Assembly: GCA_963794655.1 (NCBI GenBank)
Contig: CAWCEV010000006.1
Span: forward strand, 2,294,001-2,358,000
Source: Roseiarcus sp963794655
Lineage (GTDB): Bacteria; Pseudomonadota; Alphaproteobacteria; Rhizobiales; Beijerinckiaceae
Length of the DNA: 64,000 nucleotides
Direction of reading: 5' to 3'
Shown here: in pieces, positions 18,570-26,297 of the stretch
Layout: every line of letters begins with the position of its first letter
Numbering within the stretch: position 1 is the stretch's first letter
Notes under the pieces: model-generated
Databases searched by the model: none
Told to the model about the DNA's origin: nothing
What the model saw: the letters and a program-made list of their open reading frames with translations, nothing else
Made by a program: the position numbers and the translations under genes

Positions 18570-19088
18570 TCACAGCCAGGAAAGCTGGCTTTTGGGCAGG
18601 CGCCCGCTCGGGTCGAAGACCAGCACTTTATGGGGCGGGCGGTCGCCCCAATCCCACAGGACGAGGTTGACGTCGCGAGCGTGGGCTCCGGCGGCAAAGC
18701 TCGGCGCGATGACGCCGGCCGCGCCGCCAGCGATGAGGCGCCGTGCAAGGCGCCATGAGGCCGGTTCGCGCCTGGCCGCGGCGTCCGCGAACCATGGCGA
18801 CGCCATTTCCTCCAGGCTGACGTTTGCCGCGCGACGCTCCTCTTCGCCGCGAAGATCGACCACATCCTCGCAGTCAATTTCGTACGTGCAGAGCACGCAG
18901 GGTTCAAACTTGCGGGCGAACCCCTGCGCCGCCTCCTTGATCGCAGTCATCGGATCGAGCGCGAGATAGAGCGCGGACATGCCCTTGGGGTTGAAACGCC
19001 CGCCGTGGACGGCCGCGCCCTCGCCCGAAAGCGGCCTGAACGACCAGCGGGGATCATGGGCCCGGTACGCAAGGCCCTCGAACCTCAA
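18570..19088 (-). CDS. RES-domain toxin
   Basis: A 172-residue RES protein, a NAD+-degrading toxin of type II toxin-antitoxin systems. Visible family features: the entry arginine in LAYRAHDPRW, GGRFNPKGMSALYLALDP with the conserved Arg and Tyr, the following glutamate in AIKEAAQGF, and the C-terminal VFDPSGRLP. I place the start at a TTG (19088-19086) that overlaps the antitoxin TGA stop as TTGA, giving the compact antitoxin-toxin coupling typical of this family. The open frame continues upstream but there it is only the antitoxin read in another frame. Confidence 0.85.
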   Translation of the reverse strand: MRFEGLAYRAHDPRWSFRPLSGEGAAVHGGRFNPKGMSALYLALDPMTAIKEAAQGFARKFEPCVLCTYEIDCEDVVDLRGEEERRAANVSLEEMASPWFADAAARREPASWRLARRLIAGGAAGVIAPSFAAGAHARDVNLVLWDWGDRPPHKVLVFDPSGRLPKSQLSWL

Positions 19089-19459
19089 GCAAAGCCGCCA
19101 AGCGCGATCGAATCGAGATAGTCGCGAAGCTGGCCGGCGTGGCCGGACTTGACGATCGATTCCGCCGTTCGCCCACCAAAGGCGGGGATTGGCTCTGCCC
19201 TGTACCAGGCCAGCGCCTGCGCCGGTCCGCCCGCCCAGCCGGCGACGCGAGTCAGGATCTCGTTCATCTCGCGCAGACGCGACTGCGTCTTCGCCGCACC
19301 GAGCCGCTCTCGCTTGTAGAGCGCCTCGGGCGCGAGTCCCGCTGTCTCGGCCAGTTGCTTCTTGGTCAGCCCCAAGGCGTTGGCGAGCTTGATGGGCGAA
19401 GCCGGCCTTGCCGCGCGCTGGCGTGGCGATGCGGCGGATTTGGAACTCGTGGAGGCCAT
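19085..19459 (-). CDS. Xre/MbcA/ParS-type antitoxin of the RES pair
   Basis: A 124-residue antitoxin. The N-terminal half is a helix-turn-helix domain ('LANALGLTKKQLAETAGL' and 'LREMNEILTRVAGW'). The C-terminal half is the MbcA/ParS/Xre toxin-binding domain: QALAWYRAEPIPAFGG, TAESIVKSG and LRDYLDSIALGGFA, the last residues usually plugging the RES active site. It ends in TGA overlapping the toxin start by four bases. The gene is preceded by an inverted repeat suitable for autoregulation. RES toxin, antitoxin and operator together make a complete module. Confidence 0.87.
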   Translation of the reverse strand: MASTSSKSAASPRQRAARPASPIKLANALGLTKKQLAETAGLAPEALYKRERLGAAKTQSRLREMNEILTRVAGWAGGPAQALAWYRAEPIPAFGGRTAESIVKSGHAGQLRDYLDSIALGGFA

Positions 19460-19469
19460 GTCCTCTCTC

Positions 19470-19489
19470 TTGCCCTATTAACAAGGCAA
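19470..19489 (-). promoter_or_regulatory. Candidate autoregulatory operator of the RES module
   Basis: The 20-base sequence TTGCCCTATTAACAAGGCAA is an inverted repeat (TTGCC/GGCAA, nearly extending to seven bases per arm) placed 11 bases upstream of the antitoxin ATG. On the minus strand it overlaps TATATT (19,490s), a plausible -10 element. Antitoxins of this family commonly bind such palindromes to repress their own operon; binding here is inferred. Confidence 0.55.
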
Positions 19490-19535
19490 TATATAGGCGC
19501 AAGGTTGGGCTGGCGCAAACGTAGGCGGACTGCGC

Positions 19536-20018
19536 CTAGTCCTCCACCTCCGTCGACTTGACGCCGAGCCTCTTGGCCAGCGCAGCGATAATCGGCTTTT
19601 GCCCGTTCGTCGCTTTCTCCGAGGCGCCGGCGAGCGAAAACCAGCCGGCCTTGTCGACCTCCGGGAACTCGGCCGTCCGGCCGGAATGTGGCGGCCATTC
19701 CATTGAAAACATGTTGCTCTTGACCGAGCCCGGGTCGAACTCGCCTTCGCACGCGAAGGCGACGATGGTCTTGCCTCCGGGTTGCCGAAAGCGGCCGAGA
19801 TCGACGAACGCGCCGTCGACCGGCGAGCCGGTTTCCTCGAGAAACTCGCGCTTCGCCGCGGCGAGCAGCTCTTCCCCCTCCTCGACGAGGCCCTTCGGGA
19901 TCGACCACGCGCCGGCGTCCTTCCGCGCCCAGAACGGGCCGCCGGGATGGACGAGCAGGACTTCGACGCCCATGGGGCGTCTGCGAAAGAGGAGGATGCC
20001 GGCGCTGATCCTGGCCAT
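19536..20018 (-). CDS. Nudix hydrolase
   Basis: A 160-residue Nudix-fold phosphohydrolase. The Nudix box is clear: G-LVEEGEELLAAAKREFLEETG, fitting GX5EX7REUXEEXGU. It is preceded by 'SAGILLFRRRPMGVEVLLVH' and 'GAWSIPKG', and has the E-W-PPHSGR loop (MEWPPHSGRTAEFPEVD) seen in diadenosine-polyphosphate or YtkD/MutT-like relatives. The substrate cannot be told from sequence. It lies upstream of the RES module, about 75 bases from the antitoxin start, same strand but beyond the candidate operator, so probably separately transcribed. The reported box of more than 20 residues is split here: conserved E residues lie at about 47-65. Confidence 0.9.
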   Translation of the reverse strand: MARISAGILLFRRRPMGVEVLLVHPGGPFWARKDAGAWSIPKGLVEEGEELLAAAKREFLEETGSPVDGAFVDLGRFRQPGGKTIVAFACEGEFDPGSVKSNMFSMEWPPHSGRTAEFPEVDKAGWFSLAGASEKATNGQKPIIAALAKRLGVKSTEVED

Positions 20019-20112
20019 TCGCGCGTCTATTCCCGATACGCCGTCACGAACAGGCCGCCAGCTTCGGCGGCCGCTTTTAAGCCGTGCAGGCCACGGCCGG
20101 ATGGCGATCGAA

Positions 20113-21309
20113 TTATTCAGGCCGCGGCGGGGTCAGGCAAGTCAGGACAAGGCCCGCCGCGCAGAGAACGGCGCATACGGAGAAGATCGACGCGTAGCCG
20201 AACGCCTGCGCCAACCCGCCGACGCCGAGAGCGGCAAGGACCGAGCCCAATTGGCCGGAGTTCGAGAACAGCGCCGCCGCGGCGCCGGCGCGGTGCGGCA
20301 TGAGGGACTGCAGAAAGCTGATTCCGAGATAGCTCACGAGACCGATGCCGATCGCCCGCAGGATCTGCGCCCAGAAGACCGCGCCGACCGTGCGCGCGAG
20401 CGCGATCGCGATGAAATAGGCCGCGAAGGCAGCGAAGCCGGCGGCGATCGCGGCGCGTTCGCCGCGTTGAAGCGGCCGCCAGATGAGCGCGCCCATGACC
20501 ACGATTTCCAGGGCGGCGCATAGGCTCATCGCCACTCCGATGTCGCTTTTCGCGCCACCGAGCGACGTGGTGAGCACGATGGGAAGCGGGATCGCCCCCA
20601 GGAACATGGCGGTGTGGAACAGCGTGAGGGCCGCGAAAGCGAGCGCGATCGCCGGCCCTCCGTTCGCGGGTTTTCGCCGGTTGGCGTGAACGACGAGGGG
20701 CAGGGGCCTTGCCCGGACTGCCGCAAGCGTCGCGAGCGCGATCACGGCGGAAGCGGCGCTGGCCAGAAAGGTCGCGCGGAATCCGGCCGCAGCGACAATC
20801 ACGGCGCCGATTGCCGGTCCGATGGCCCACGCCAGCGACCAGCTCGCGCGAAGGACGCCGACCGCGCGGCTCATGGTGTGAAGGCTCGCGCCATCGAACT
20901 GCCGCCTGACGAGGGCGATCGACTGGGAGAAAGCGGCGGCGCCGACCGCGATCGGGAGCGCCCCGATGACGAGCAGAAAAGCGAAGTTGGTTGTGAAGCC
21001 GAGCAGCGCGTAGCCGAGTGCGGACCCCGCGAGCGCGATGAGCAGCGGCGCGAGCGTCGTCCGCTTGTCGATCCAGGCGCCGAAGGCCGTGGCGAAGGCG
21101 ATGCCGCTCAGCGCCCTCGCGGTGAGGATGGCGCTCAACGCAAAAGGGCCGAGTCGCGCCTCATCGACGAGAAAGAGCACGATATAGGGGCCGGAGATCG
21201 CGTCGGACAGGCCAACCAGCACGTCGACGACGACAAGCGCGATGAAGAAAGACGAGCGGTCGACGTCCGTGGTCAAGGAAGCCTCGTTGTCGTGACGAAG
21301 GACGCGCAA
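20113..21309 (-). CDS. MFS transporter (sugar-efflux/SetA-like)
   Basis: A 398-residue, twelve-helix major facilitator protein with no large loops. After helix 1 ('FFIALVVVDVLVGLSDAISG') come a DKRT-type loop after helix 3 (AWIDKRTTLAPL), the basic central loop 'LVVHANRRKPANGG', and helix 11 'GAAAALFSNSGQLGSVLAAL'. The 'GPYIVLFLVDEARLGPF' and LHTMSRAVGVLRASWSLAWAIGP-type segments resemble sugar efflux transporters of the SetA/SotB group; the substrate is not determined. The start at 21309 precedes helix 1 by about 20 residues. It is about 95 bases upstream of the Nudix gene on the same strand. Confidence 0.88.
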   Translation of the reverse strand: MRVLRHDNEASLTTDVDRSSFFIALVVVDVLVGLSDAISGPYIVLFLVDEARLGPFALSAILTARALSGIAFATAFGAWIDKRTTLAPLLIALAGSALGYALLGFTTNFAFLLVIGALPIAVGAAAFSQSIALVRRQFDGASLHTMSRAVGVLRASWSLAWAIGPAIGAVIVAAAGFRATFLASAASAVIALATLAAVRARPLPLVVHANRRKPANGGPAIALAFAALTLFHTAMFLGAIPLPIVLTTSLGGAKSDIGVAMSLCAALEIVVMGALIWRPLQRGERAAIAAGFAAFAAYFIAIALARTVGAVFWAQILRAIGIGLVSYLGISFLQSLMPHRAGAAAALFSNSGQLGSVLAALGVGGLAQAFGYASIFSVCAVLCAAGLVLTCLTPPRPE

Positions 21310-21576
21310 TTCATCGCAAGAGGAAAGAATCAGCCGCCCCGCGAATCCGACTGATAGACGAACGCAAGGCGCGGGTCGTCCCTCGCGCGCTTCAAAATGT
21401 AGTTGATCGAGAGGACCAGCCGCGCCGAGCGCGGCGGCCTTCGTGCGGCCGTCTCGACGCGCGGATTGCAGCAGATCCTTGAACCAGGCCGGGCGTCTGT
21501 GCGATTTGCTTCTGAGGCCAGCCGCGGCTCAATCTGCCAAGACCGTCGCGCGGATCGGAATGTAGAAGGAGACCCC

Positions 21577-23175
21577 GTGCGTAGTTCTGAGGCGACCTTG
21601 ACCCTCATCGGCGGCCCGACCGTGCTCGTCGAACTCGACGGCTTGAGGCTCCTGACCGACCCGACCTTCGACCCGCCCGGCGAATACCAGGGCGCGGTCG
21701 CCCTGAGGAAGCTCGCCGGGCCGGCTCTGTCGGCGAGCGATGTCGGCGCGGTCGACGCCGTGCTGCTCAGCCACGATCAGCATTTCGACAATCTCGATCG
21801 CAGCGGCCGCGCGCTCGCCGCGAGTGCGCCGGCGACGTTCACGACCGTGGTCGGCGCGACGAGGCTCGGCGGAAACGCGAAAGGCCTTGCGCCGTTCGAG
21901 ACCGCGGCGATCGAAGGCGCGGGCGGCGCGAAGCTCTTCGTAACCGCGACGCCCGCTCGCCACGGGCCGCCGGGCATCGAACCGTTCACCGGCGAAGTCG
22001 TCGGCTTTCTCATCGGACGCGCTGGGCCGGGAGACTCGATCTACGTCACCGGCGACACAGTCTGGTACGGCGGAACGGCGGAGGTCGCGCGACGCTATCA
22101 GCCGAAGCTCGTCATCGCGTTCGCTGGCGCCGCCGAGCCGCGCGGCGCGTTCGACGTGACGATGGATTCGAACGACGTGATCGAGACGGCGCACGCCTTT
22201 CCCGCCGCGACCATCGTCGGCGTGCACAATCACGGCTGGGCGCATTTCACCGAGAGCGCCGCCGACCTCGCCGGCGCATTCAGGACGCTCGGGATCGGGG
22301 ACCGGCTCGCGACGCTGGAATTGGGCAAGCCGATGCGGTTGCGGTGTAGGCCTCTTCTCCCCCGGGGAGAAGGTGGCGCGAAGCGCCGGATGAGGGGTGG
22401 GCCCTCACCCCTGCCCCCTCTCCCGGTGGGAGAGGGGGGAGCGTCAGATCACATAGGACTTCAGCGGGGGGAAGCCGTTGAAGCCGACCGAGGAATAGGT
22501 CGTCGTATAGGCGCCCGTTCCCTCGATCAGCACCTTGGCGCCGATCTCGAGCGAGACCGGCAGCAGGTATGGCTGTTTCTCGTACAGCACGTCGACCGAG
22601 TCGCAACTCGGTCCTGCGATCACGCAAGGGCCGAGCGCGTCGTCATCGAACGCGGTGCGGATCGGATAGCGGATCATTTCGTCCGTCGTCTCGGCGAGCC
22701 CGTTGAACTTGCCGATGTCGAGATAGACCCAGCGGCTCTTGTCCTCGTCGGACTTGCGCGAGATCAGCACCACCTCGGCCTCGATCACGCCGGCGTTGCC
22801 GACCATGCCGCGCCCAGGCTCGATGATCGTCTCCGGGATGCGGTTGCCGAAATGGCGCCGCAGCGCGCGGAAGATCGTCTGGCCATAAGTCTTGATCGCC
22901 GGGACGTCCTTGAGATAGCGGGTCGGGAAACCGCCGCCGAGATTGATCATGGCGAGCTGGACGCCCCGCTCAGCGAGGTCGCGGAAGATCGCGGCCGACA
23001 CTTTCAGCGCGCGATCCCACATGCGCGGATTCGGCTGCTGCGAGCCGACGTGGAACGAGAGCCCATGCGCGACGAGGCCCAGCACATGCGCGCGCTCGAG
23101 CACGCGGGCGGCCATCTCCGGCGCGCAGCCGAACTTCCGCGACAACGGCCATTCCGCGCCCGCGCCGTCGCATAA
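21577..23175 (+). CDS. Metallo-beta-lactamase-fold hydrolase with runaway C-terminus
   Basis: The real domain is residues 1 to about 255 (21577 to about 22345): 'LTLIGGPTVLVELDGLRLL', the metal site LLSHDQHFDN (a variant of HxHxDH with Asn last), ATPARHGPPG, VTGDTVWYGG and GVHNHGWAHF. This is the UlaG/YcbL-like L-ascorbate-lactonase-type group. The start is a GTG at 21577 preceded by AGAAGGA. The family ends near 'LATLELGKP', but here no stop codon follows. The frame runs through an intergenic repeat (22,351-22,441) and then antisense through most of the ornithine decarboxylase gene to 23175. Whether the about 275-residue tail is translated is unknown; the annotated end is formal. Confidence 0.75.
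   Translation: MRSSEATLTLIGGPTVLVELDGLRLLTDPTFDPPGEYQGAVALRKLAGPALSASDVGAVDAVLLSHDQHFDNLDRSGRALAASAPATFTTVVGATRLGGNAKGLAPFETAAIEGAGGAKLFVTATPARHGPPGIEPFTGEVVGFLIGRAGPGDSIYVTGDTVWYGGTAEVARRYQPKLVIAFAGAAEPRGAFDVTMDSNDVIETAHAFPAATIVGVHNHGWAHFTESAADLAGAFRTLGIGDRLATLELGKPMRLRCRPLLPRGEGGAKRRMRGGPSPLPPLPVGEGGASDHIGLQRGEAVEADRGIGRRIGARSLDQHLGADLERDRQQVWLFLVQHVDRVATRSCDHARAERVVIERGADRIADHFVRRLGEPVELADVEIDPAALVLVGLARDQHHLGLDHAGVADHAAPRLDDRLRDAVAEMAPQRAEDRLAISLDRRDVLEIAGRETAAEIDHGELDAPLSEVAEDRGRHFQRAIPHARIRLLRADVEREPMRDEAQHMRALEHAGGHLRRAAELPRQRPFRARAVA
22351..22441. repeat. Intergenic palindromic repeat of rhizobial type
   Basis: About 90 bases beginning CTTCTCCCCCGGGGAGAAGG, containing GGCGCGAAGCGCC, and ending CCCTCTCCCGGTGGGAGAGG. 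It is made of nested short palindromes, typical of dispersed intergenic repeats in rhizobial and related genomes. It lies between the convergent metallo-hydrolase and ornithine decarboxylase genes, where it could also serve as a bidirectional terminator. A weaker relative (CCCAGGGGGAGAGGGGGCGG) occurs near 14,250. Confidence 0.75.
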
Positions 23176-23574
23176 GATGCGGCAGAACACCTTCGAGCCT
23201 GGCGCGGCGCGCGCGATCTTCTCGACCTCGGCCTCGCAATCCACCGCAAAAAGGCGGATGCCGAGCGCGTAGGCGCGCTCGACGTCCTTTTCCTTCTTGA
23301 TCGTGTTGCCGAAGCTGATCCGCTCGGGCGTCGCTCCCGCGGCGAGCGCCTGCTCGATTTCGGTCACCGACGCCGTGTCGAAACACGAGCCGAGAGAGGC
23401 GAGCAGGGAGAGTATCTCCGGCGCCGGATTCGCCTTGACGGCATAAAACACGCGCGTGTCCGGCAGAGCGCCGGCGAAGCCCCAGTAATTCTCCCGCACG
23501 ACGTCGAGATCGACGACGAGTTGCGGGCCATCCTCGCGGTTGCGGGCGAGGAACTCCTTGATGCGTTCGGTCAT
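22444..23574 (-). CDS. Ornithine (or lysine/ornithine) decarboxylase, fold-III PLP type
   Basis: A 376-residue PLP enzyme that makes putrescine from ornithine. The alanine-racemase-like barrel carries the Schiff-base lysine in VFYAVKANP (about residue 45), 'SFHVGSQ' at the His-Gly-Ser step, INLGGGFPT and EPGRGMVG for phosphate binding, and GPSCDSVDVL with the catalytic cysteine of the other subunit. The ATG at 23574 gives the normal family length; an in-frame upstream extension has no similarity. Alphaproteobacterial members often decarboxylate lysine as well. The long upstream leader suggests RNA-level control. Confidence 0.93.
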   Translation of the reverse strand: MTERIKEFLARNREDGPQLVVDLDVVRENYWGFAGALPDTRVFYAVKANPAPEILSLLASLGSCFDTASVTEIEQALAAGATPERISFGNTIKKEKDVERAYALGIRLFAVDCEAEVEKIARAAPGSKVFCRILCDGAGAEWPLSRKFGCAPEMAARVLERAHVLGLVAHGLSFHVGSQQPNPRMWDRALKVSAAIFRDLAERGVQLAMINLGGGFPTRYLKDVPAIKTYGQTIFRALRRHFGNRIPETIIEPGRGMVGNAGVIEAEVVLISRKSDEDKSRWVYLDIGKFNGLAETTDEMIRYPIRTAFDDDALGPCVIAGPSCDSVDVLYEKQPYLLPVSLEIGAKVLIEGTGAYTTTYSSVGFNGFPPLKSYVI

Positions 23575-24010
23575 AGCGGCTTCCCCCGAGCGCGCGGTTT
23601 CTCCCGCGCCTGGAACCATGAAGGATTCGCCGGCGATGCGACTTTCCGCGCCGCGCGCTGGAGACGCGATGCGAAGTCGTTGACCCGCCGACGCGATTGC
23701 CCGTCGGCCCCGGCGACGGCTCCGAAGAGCCGCCAGCGAAGACGTGGACAATCAGCTGCTGCGCCGTAGCCATGACGCGCTTCGACCCGAATGAGGGCCT
23801 AAGCGATCAGAGCCATCGTTTGGACGAGGAAAGATCCCGTCCGCACGCCCGGCAAGATAGACAAGCCTCTTTGGGCGCCGACCTTTGGAGGGCCAGCAGA
23901 GACCAAAAAAGCCCGGTCCGTCGTTGCTTCAAGTCGCGTCCCCCGTTTGGCGGGGTTCGCCGGTTCGCCTCCGGCTGCCGGTCTTTTGAGCGGCGGTTAA
24001 CTGGCCTCTT
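23575..24010 (-). promoter_or_regulatory. Long 5' leader of the ornithine decarboxylase, possible speF-type RNA
   Basis: No gene is credible in this stretch. Read on the minus strand it has GC-rich hairpins (for example around 23,940-23,985 with CCGGCAG/CCGGAGG and CCCCGCC/GGGGG elements), a T-rich run GGGCTTTTTTGGTC near 23,905-23,920, and a possible upstream open frame starting MATAQQLIVHVF at 23,773 that overlaps the decarboxylase start in another frame. Alphaproteobacterial ornithine decarboxylase genes are known to carry the conserved speF RNA motif here. Assignment is by position and I did not match the covariance model. Confidence 0.4.
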
Positions 24011-24214
24011 GTCCAGATCCCCGCCAACCGACACACGACCACAGGCACGTGCGTATTGGGCGACCTACTATTTGTGCGAATCGCGCCCCGGCGCAAGGGC
24101 TTTCTCGCGTCTCGGCTAACAAATTTGCGGGAAACCGCGCGATCCGCGCGACGCCGCGTCTGTCGTGCGGCGCGCAAACGGCGCTGCGAGCGGAGCGGAC
24201 GGCGTTTTGAAGTC

Positions 24215-24238
24215 TTTCTAAAATGGATCGTTTCTAAT
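24215..24238. promoter_or_regulatory. Candidate iron-responsive box upstream of the porin
   Basis: TTTCTAAAATGGATCGTTTC followed by TAAT. It contains two direct TTCTAA half-sites whose starts are 15-16 bases apart. The same arrangement, 20 of 24 bases identical, stands before the iron transporter operon at 26180-26203. TTAGAA/TTCTAA half-sites are characteristic of the iron control element bound by Irr in Rhizobiales. It lies about 256 bases before the porin start. Binding is inferred. Confidence 0.5.
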
Positions 24239-24493
24239 CTTGCCTGACCAGCCTTGTCATTGGTCTGTTCATCGACTTAACGTTTGCTCGACGTCAGTGT
24301 CGGGGCTCTTATTCAGTTGTTGGTCAACAACGGCTGCGAAGCGAACCGGATATCTGTGGCGTAACCACTATATATCGCGCTTATGTCGGTTGAAGGACTG
24401 ACATAGATCATCACGTCTTTGGTTGAACACGCTATTCATCCGTAATTGTGCGGATGATGGCTTTTGACCAAAAGTTGGGCGGGGCCGGATACA

Positions 24494-26059
24494 ATGCTTC
24501 ACAGGACGTTGCTGCTCGGCTCAGCCGCCGCCTTCGTGTTCTCCGCGAGCGCCAGCGCGGCCGATCTTCCCACTCGGAAAGCAGCGCCGGTCGAATATGT
24601 GAAGCTGTGCAACGTCGGCGGCGTCACCGGCTGGACGCTGCCGGGCTCCGACACCTGCGTGAAGTTCTCAGGCTACGTCACCGGGCAATTCACCGGGGGC
24701 ACGCTCGCCACGCAGTATAATTGGGCCGATACCACGGTTCTCGCCGGAATCGCGGGAGTTCCGGCGCTCCCGTTCACGCAGGGGCTCGCCACCCAGCGCG
24801 TCCTCGTTGCGGCGAGCGCCGCGCAGCAGAACACTGCCTTCTACCGCCACCAGACAGGCTGGACGACCCGCGCCAATTTCGGCTTCGACCTTGCGTCGAA
24901 CACCGCCTACGGGCCGCTGATCGGGCACTTCGACCTGAATGCAGAGATGGCCAATGGCTTCGACGCCGTCTCGACCACCACATATGTGAACACGGCCTAT
25001 CTGACCTGGGCTGGCCTGACCGCCGGCGTGGCGCAGTCCTTCTTCTCGTTCACGGCCGGCGGCGACAACTGGGCGAACCTGCTCTCGCCCGACCGCAAGG
25101 GCTTCAACGAGCCTCCGCTGCTGGCCTACACGGCTTCTTTCAGCAACGGCTTTACGGCTACCATCTCGGCGGAAAGCCCCGGCCCGTTGGGCTCATCGGG
25201 TCCGGGCGTCGATGCGACCGGCGCGGCCGGCTCCAATCCGGGCAACATCACCTATGGCGGTCAGAAATGGCCGGATATCGTCGGCTCCCTGCACGTCAAG
25301 CAGGACTGGGGCGAGGCCCAGCTTTCCGGCGTGCTGCACAACGTCAACGTGAGCTCCGACGCCATCACCAGCGGCGCGATCGCGGCCAACAGTTGCGGCG
25401 TCGCCGCGCCGGTCAACTGCGACTTCCAGCACACCCAGATCGGCTGGGGCCTCGACGCCGGGGTCAAGGTCAATCTGCCGTTCCTCGGCGACAGCGACAA
25501 TGTGCTCCTCACCGGCGCCTATAGTCAGAGCGCCGTCTGGTACGGAGGCATGGGCGGGGGAGAGATGATGTGGGGCGAGGGCGGCCAGGTCAACGGAAAC
25601 GGCCAGCCGATGTATCTCGCCGACGCCTTTTTCAACCCGCTGACGAACGCGTGGTCGGCCCCCATGGCGTGGTCGCTGACGGCGGTGTTCGAGCACCATT
25701 TCACGCCGCAGTTCTATCTCGATCTGGAAGGATCATACGGGCAGATCAGCTGGAGCAACATGGGCGGCGGCTGCAATCTCCTCGGCTTCGGCTGCGGTGT
25801 CCCACAAGCGATCCAGGGCCCGCTCTCGCCGAGGGCGAGAACGTGGATCGCGGGCGCCGATCTCGGCTGGAACCCGGTCGCAAATCTGAATTTCGACCTC
25901 GAGCTGATGTATCAGGGGACCGCTCAGGATCGGCCGAGCGGGTTCCTCGGCACGGTCTACAATCTCGGCGACGCCGGAGGCGCGGTCTTTGCGCCGGGCG
26001 ACTGGCATGGCGACAGCGATGGCTTCGCCGGCCGCCTTCGCATCACCCGCTACTTCTGA
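24494..26059 (+). CDS. Outer-membrane porin (Porin_2 family)
   Basis: A 521-residue protein with a clear signal peptide ('LHRTLLLGSAAAFVFSASASA', cleaved before ADLPTRK). The mature start 'APVEYVKLCNVGGVTGW' and 'CVKFSGYVTGQF' is the hallmark of rhizobial/Brucella Omp2-like porins, with two cysteines in the first strand-turn. The remainder is beta-barrel-like, with alternating hydrophobic residues and asparagine/glycine-rich loops, and ends in phenylalanine (RLRITRYF), needed for BAM-assisted insertion. The ATG at 24494 precedes the signal peptide. A TTG 30 bases upstream is rejected. A candidate iron box lies upstream, so expression may follow iron status. Confidence 0.92.
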   Translation: MLHRTLLLGSAAAFVFSASASAADLPTRKAAPVEYVKLCNVGGVTGWTLPGSDTCVKFSGYVTGQFTGGTLATQYNWADTTVLAGIAGVPALPFTQGLATQRVLVAASAAQQNTAFYRHQTGWTTRANFGFDLASNTAYGPLIGHFDLNAEMANGFDAVSTTTYVNTAYLTWAGLTAGVAQSFFSFTAGGDNWANLLSPDRKGFNEPPLLAYTASFSNGFTATISAESPGPLGSSGPGVDATGAAGSNPGNITYGGQKWPDIVGSLHVKQDWGEAQLSGVLHNVNVSSDAITSGAIAANSCGVAAPVNCDFQHTQIGWGLDAGVKVNLPFLGDSDNVLLTGAYSQSAVWYGGMGGGEMMWGEGGQVNGNGQPMYLADAFFNPLTNAWSAPMAWSLTAVFEHHFTPQFYLDLEGSYGQISWSNMGGGCNLLGFGCGVPQAIQGPLSPRARTWIAGADLGWNPVANLNFDLELMYQGTAQDRPSGFLGTVYNLGDAGGAVFAPGDWHGDSDGFAGRLRITRYF

Positions 26060-26179
26060 GCCCGGCCCATGGAGTTGAAGGAGCGCAGGCCCGGCGCGAT
26101 CCGATCGCGGCGAGCGCATGGCCGATGGGCGCGCGCCGGACCGGCGACCGAGGCCAGCTCGGGCTTTGCTTTTGAAACA

Positions 26180-26203
26180 CTTCTAAATTGAAGCGTTTCT
26201 AAT
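26180..26203. promoter_or_regulatory. Candidate iron-responsive box upstream of the iron operon
   Basis: CTTCTAAATTGAAGCGTTTC followed by TAAT, with TTCTAA at 26182 region and TTTCTAAT at 26196-26203. The minus strand reads TTAGAA-ACGC-TTCAA, close to an inverted TTAGAA/TTCTAA pair as in the iron control element of Irr. It is about 95 bases before the ATG of the iron-binding protein gene and matches the box before the porin at 20 of 24 positions. Confidence 0.55.
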
Positions 26204-26297
26204 ATTCACGCGCCATTCTTGTCCGCCCGGCGCCCCTTTGTTAACGGAAAATCCGTGAACGCAAGGCTCGATCGACGGGCCGAAATGCAGGAACTCA

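Noticed and set aside
23697..24119. Plus-strand frame between odc and porin
   Set aside because: Irregular composition, no start signal, and it overlaps the probable RNA leader of the decarboxylase.
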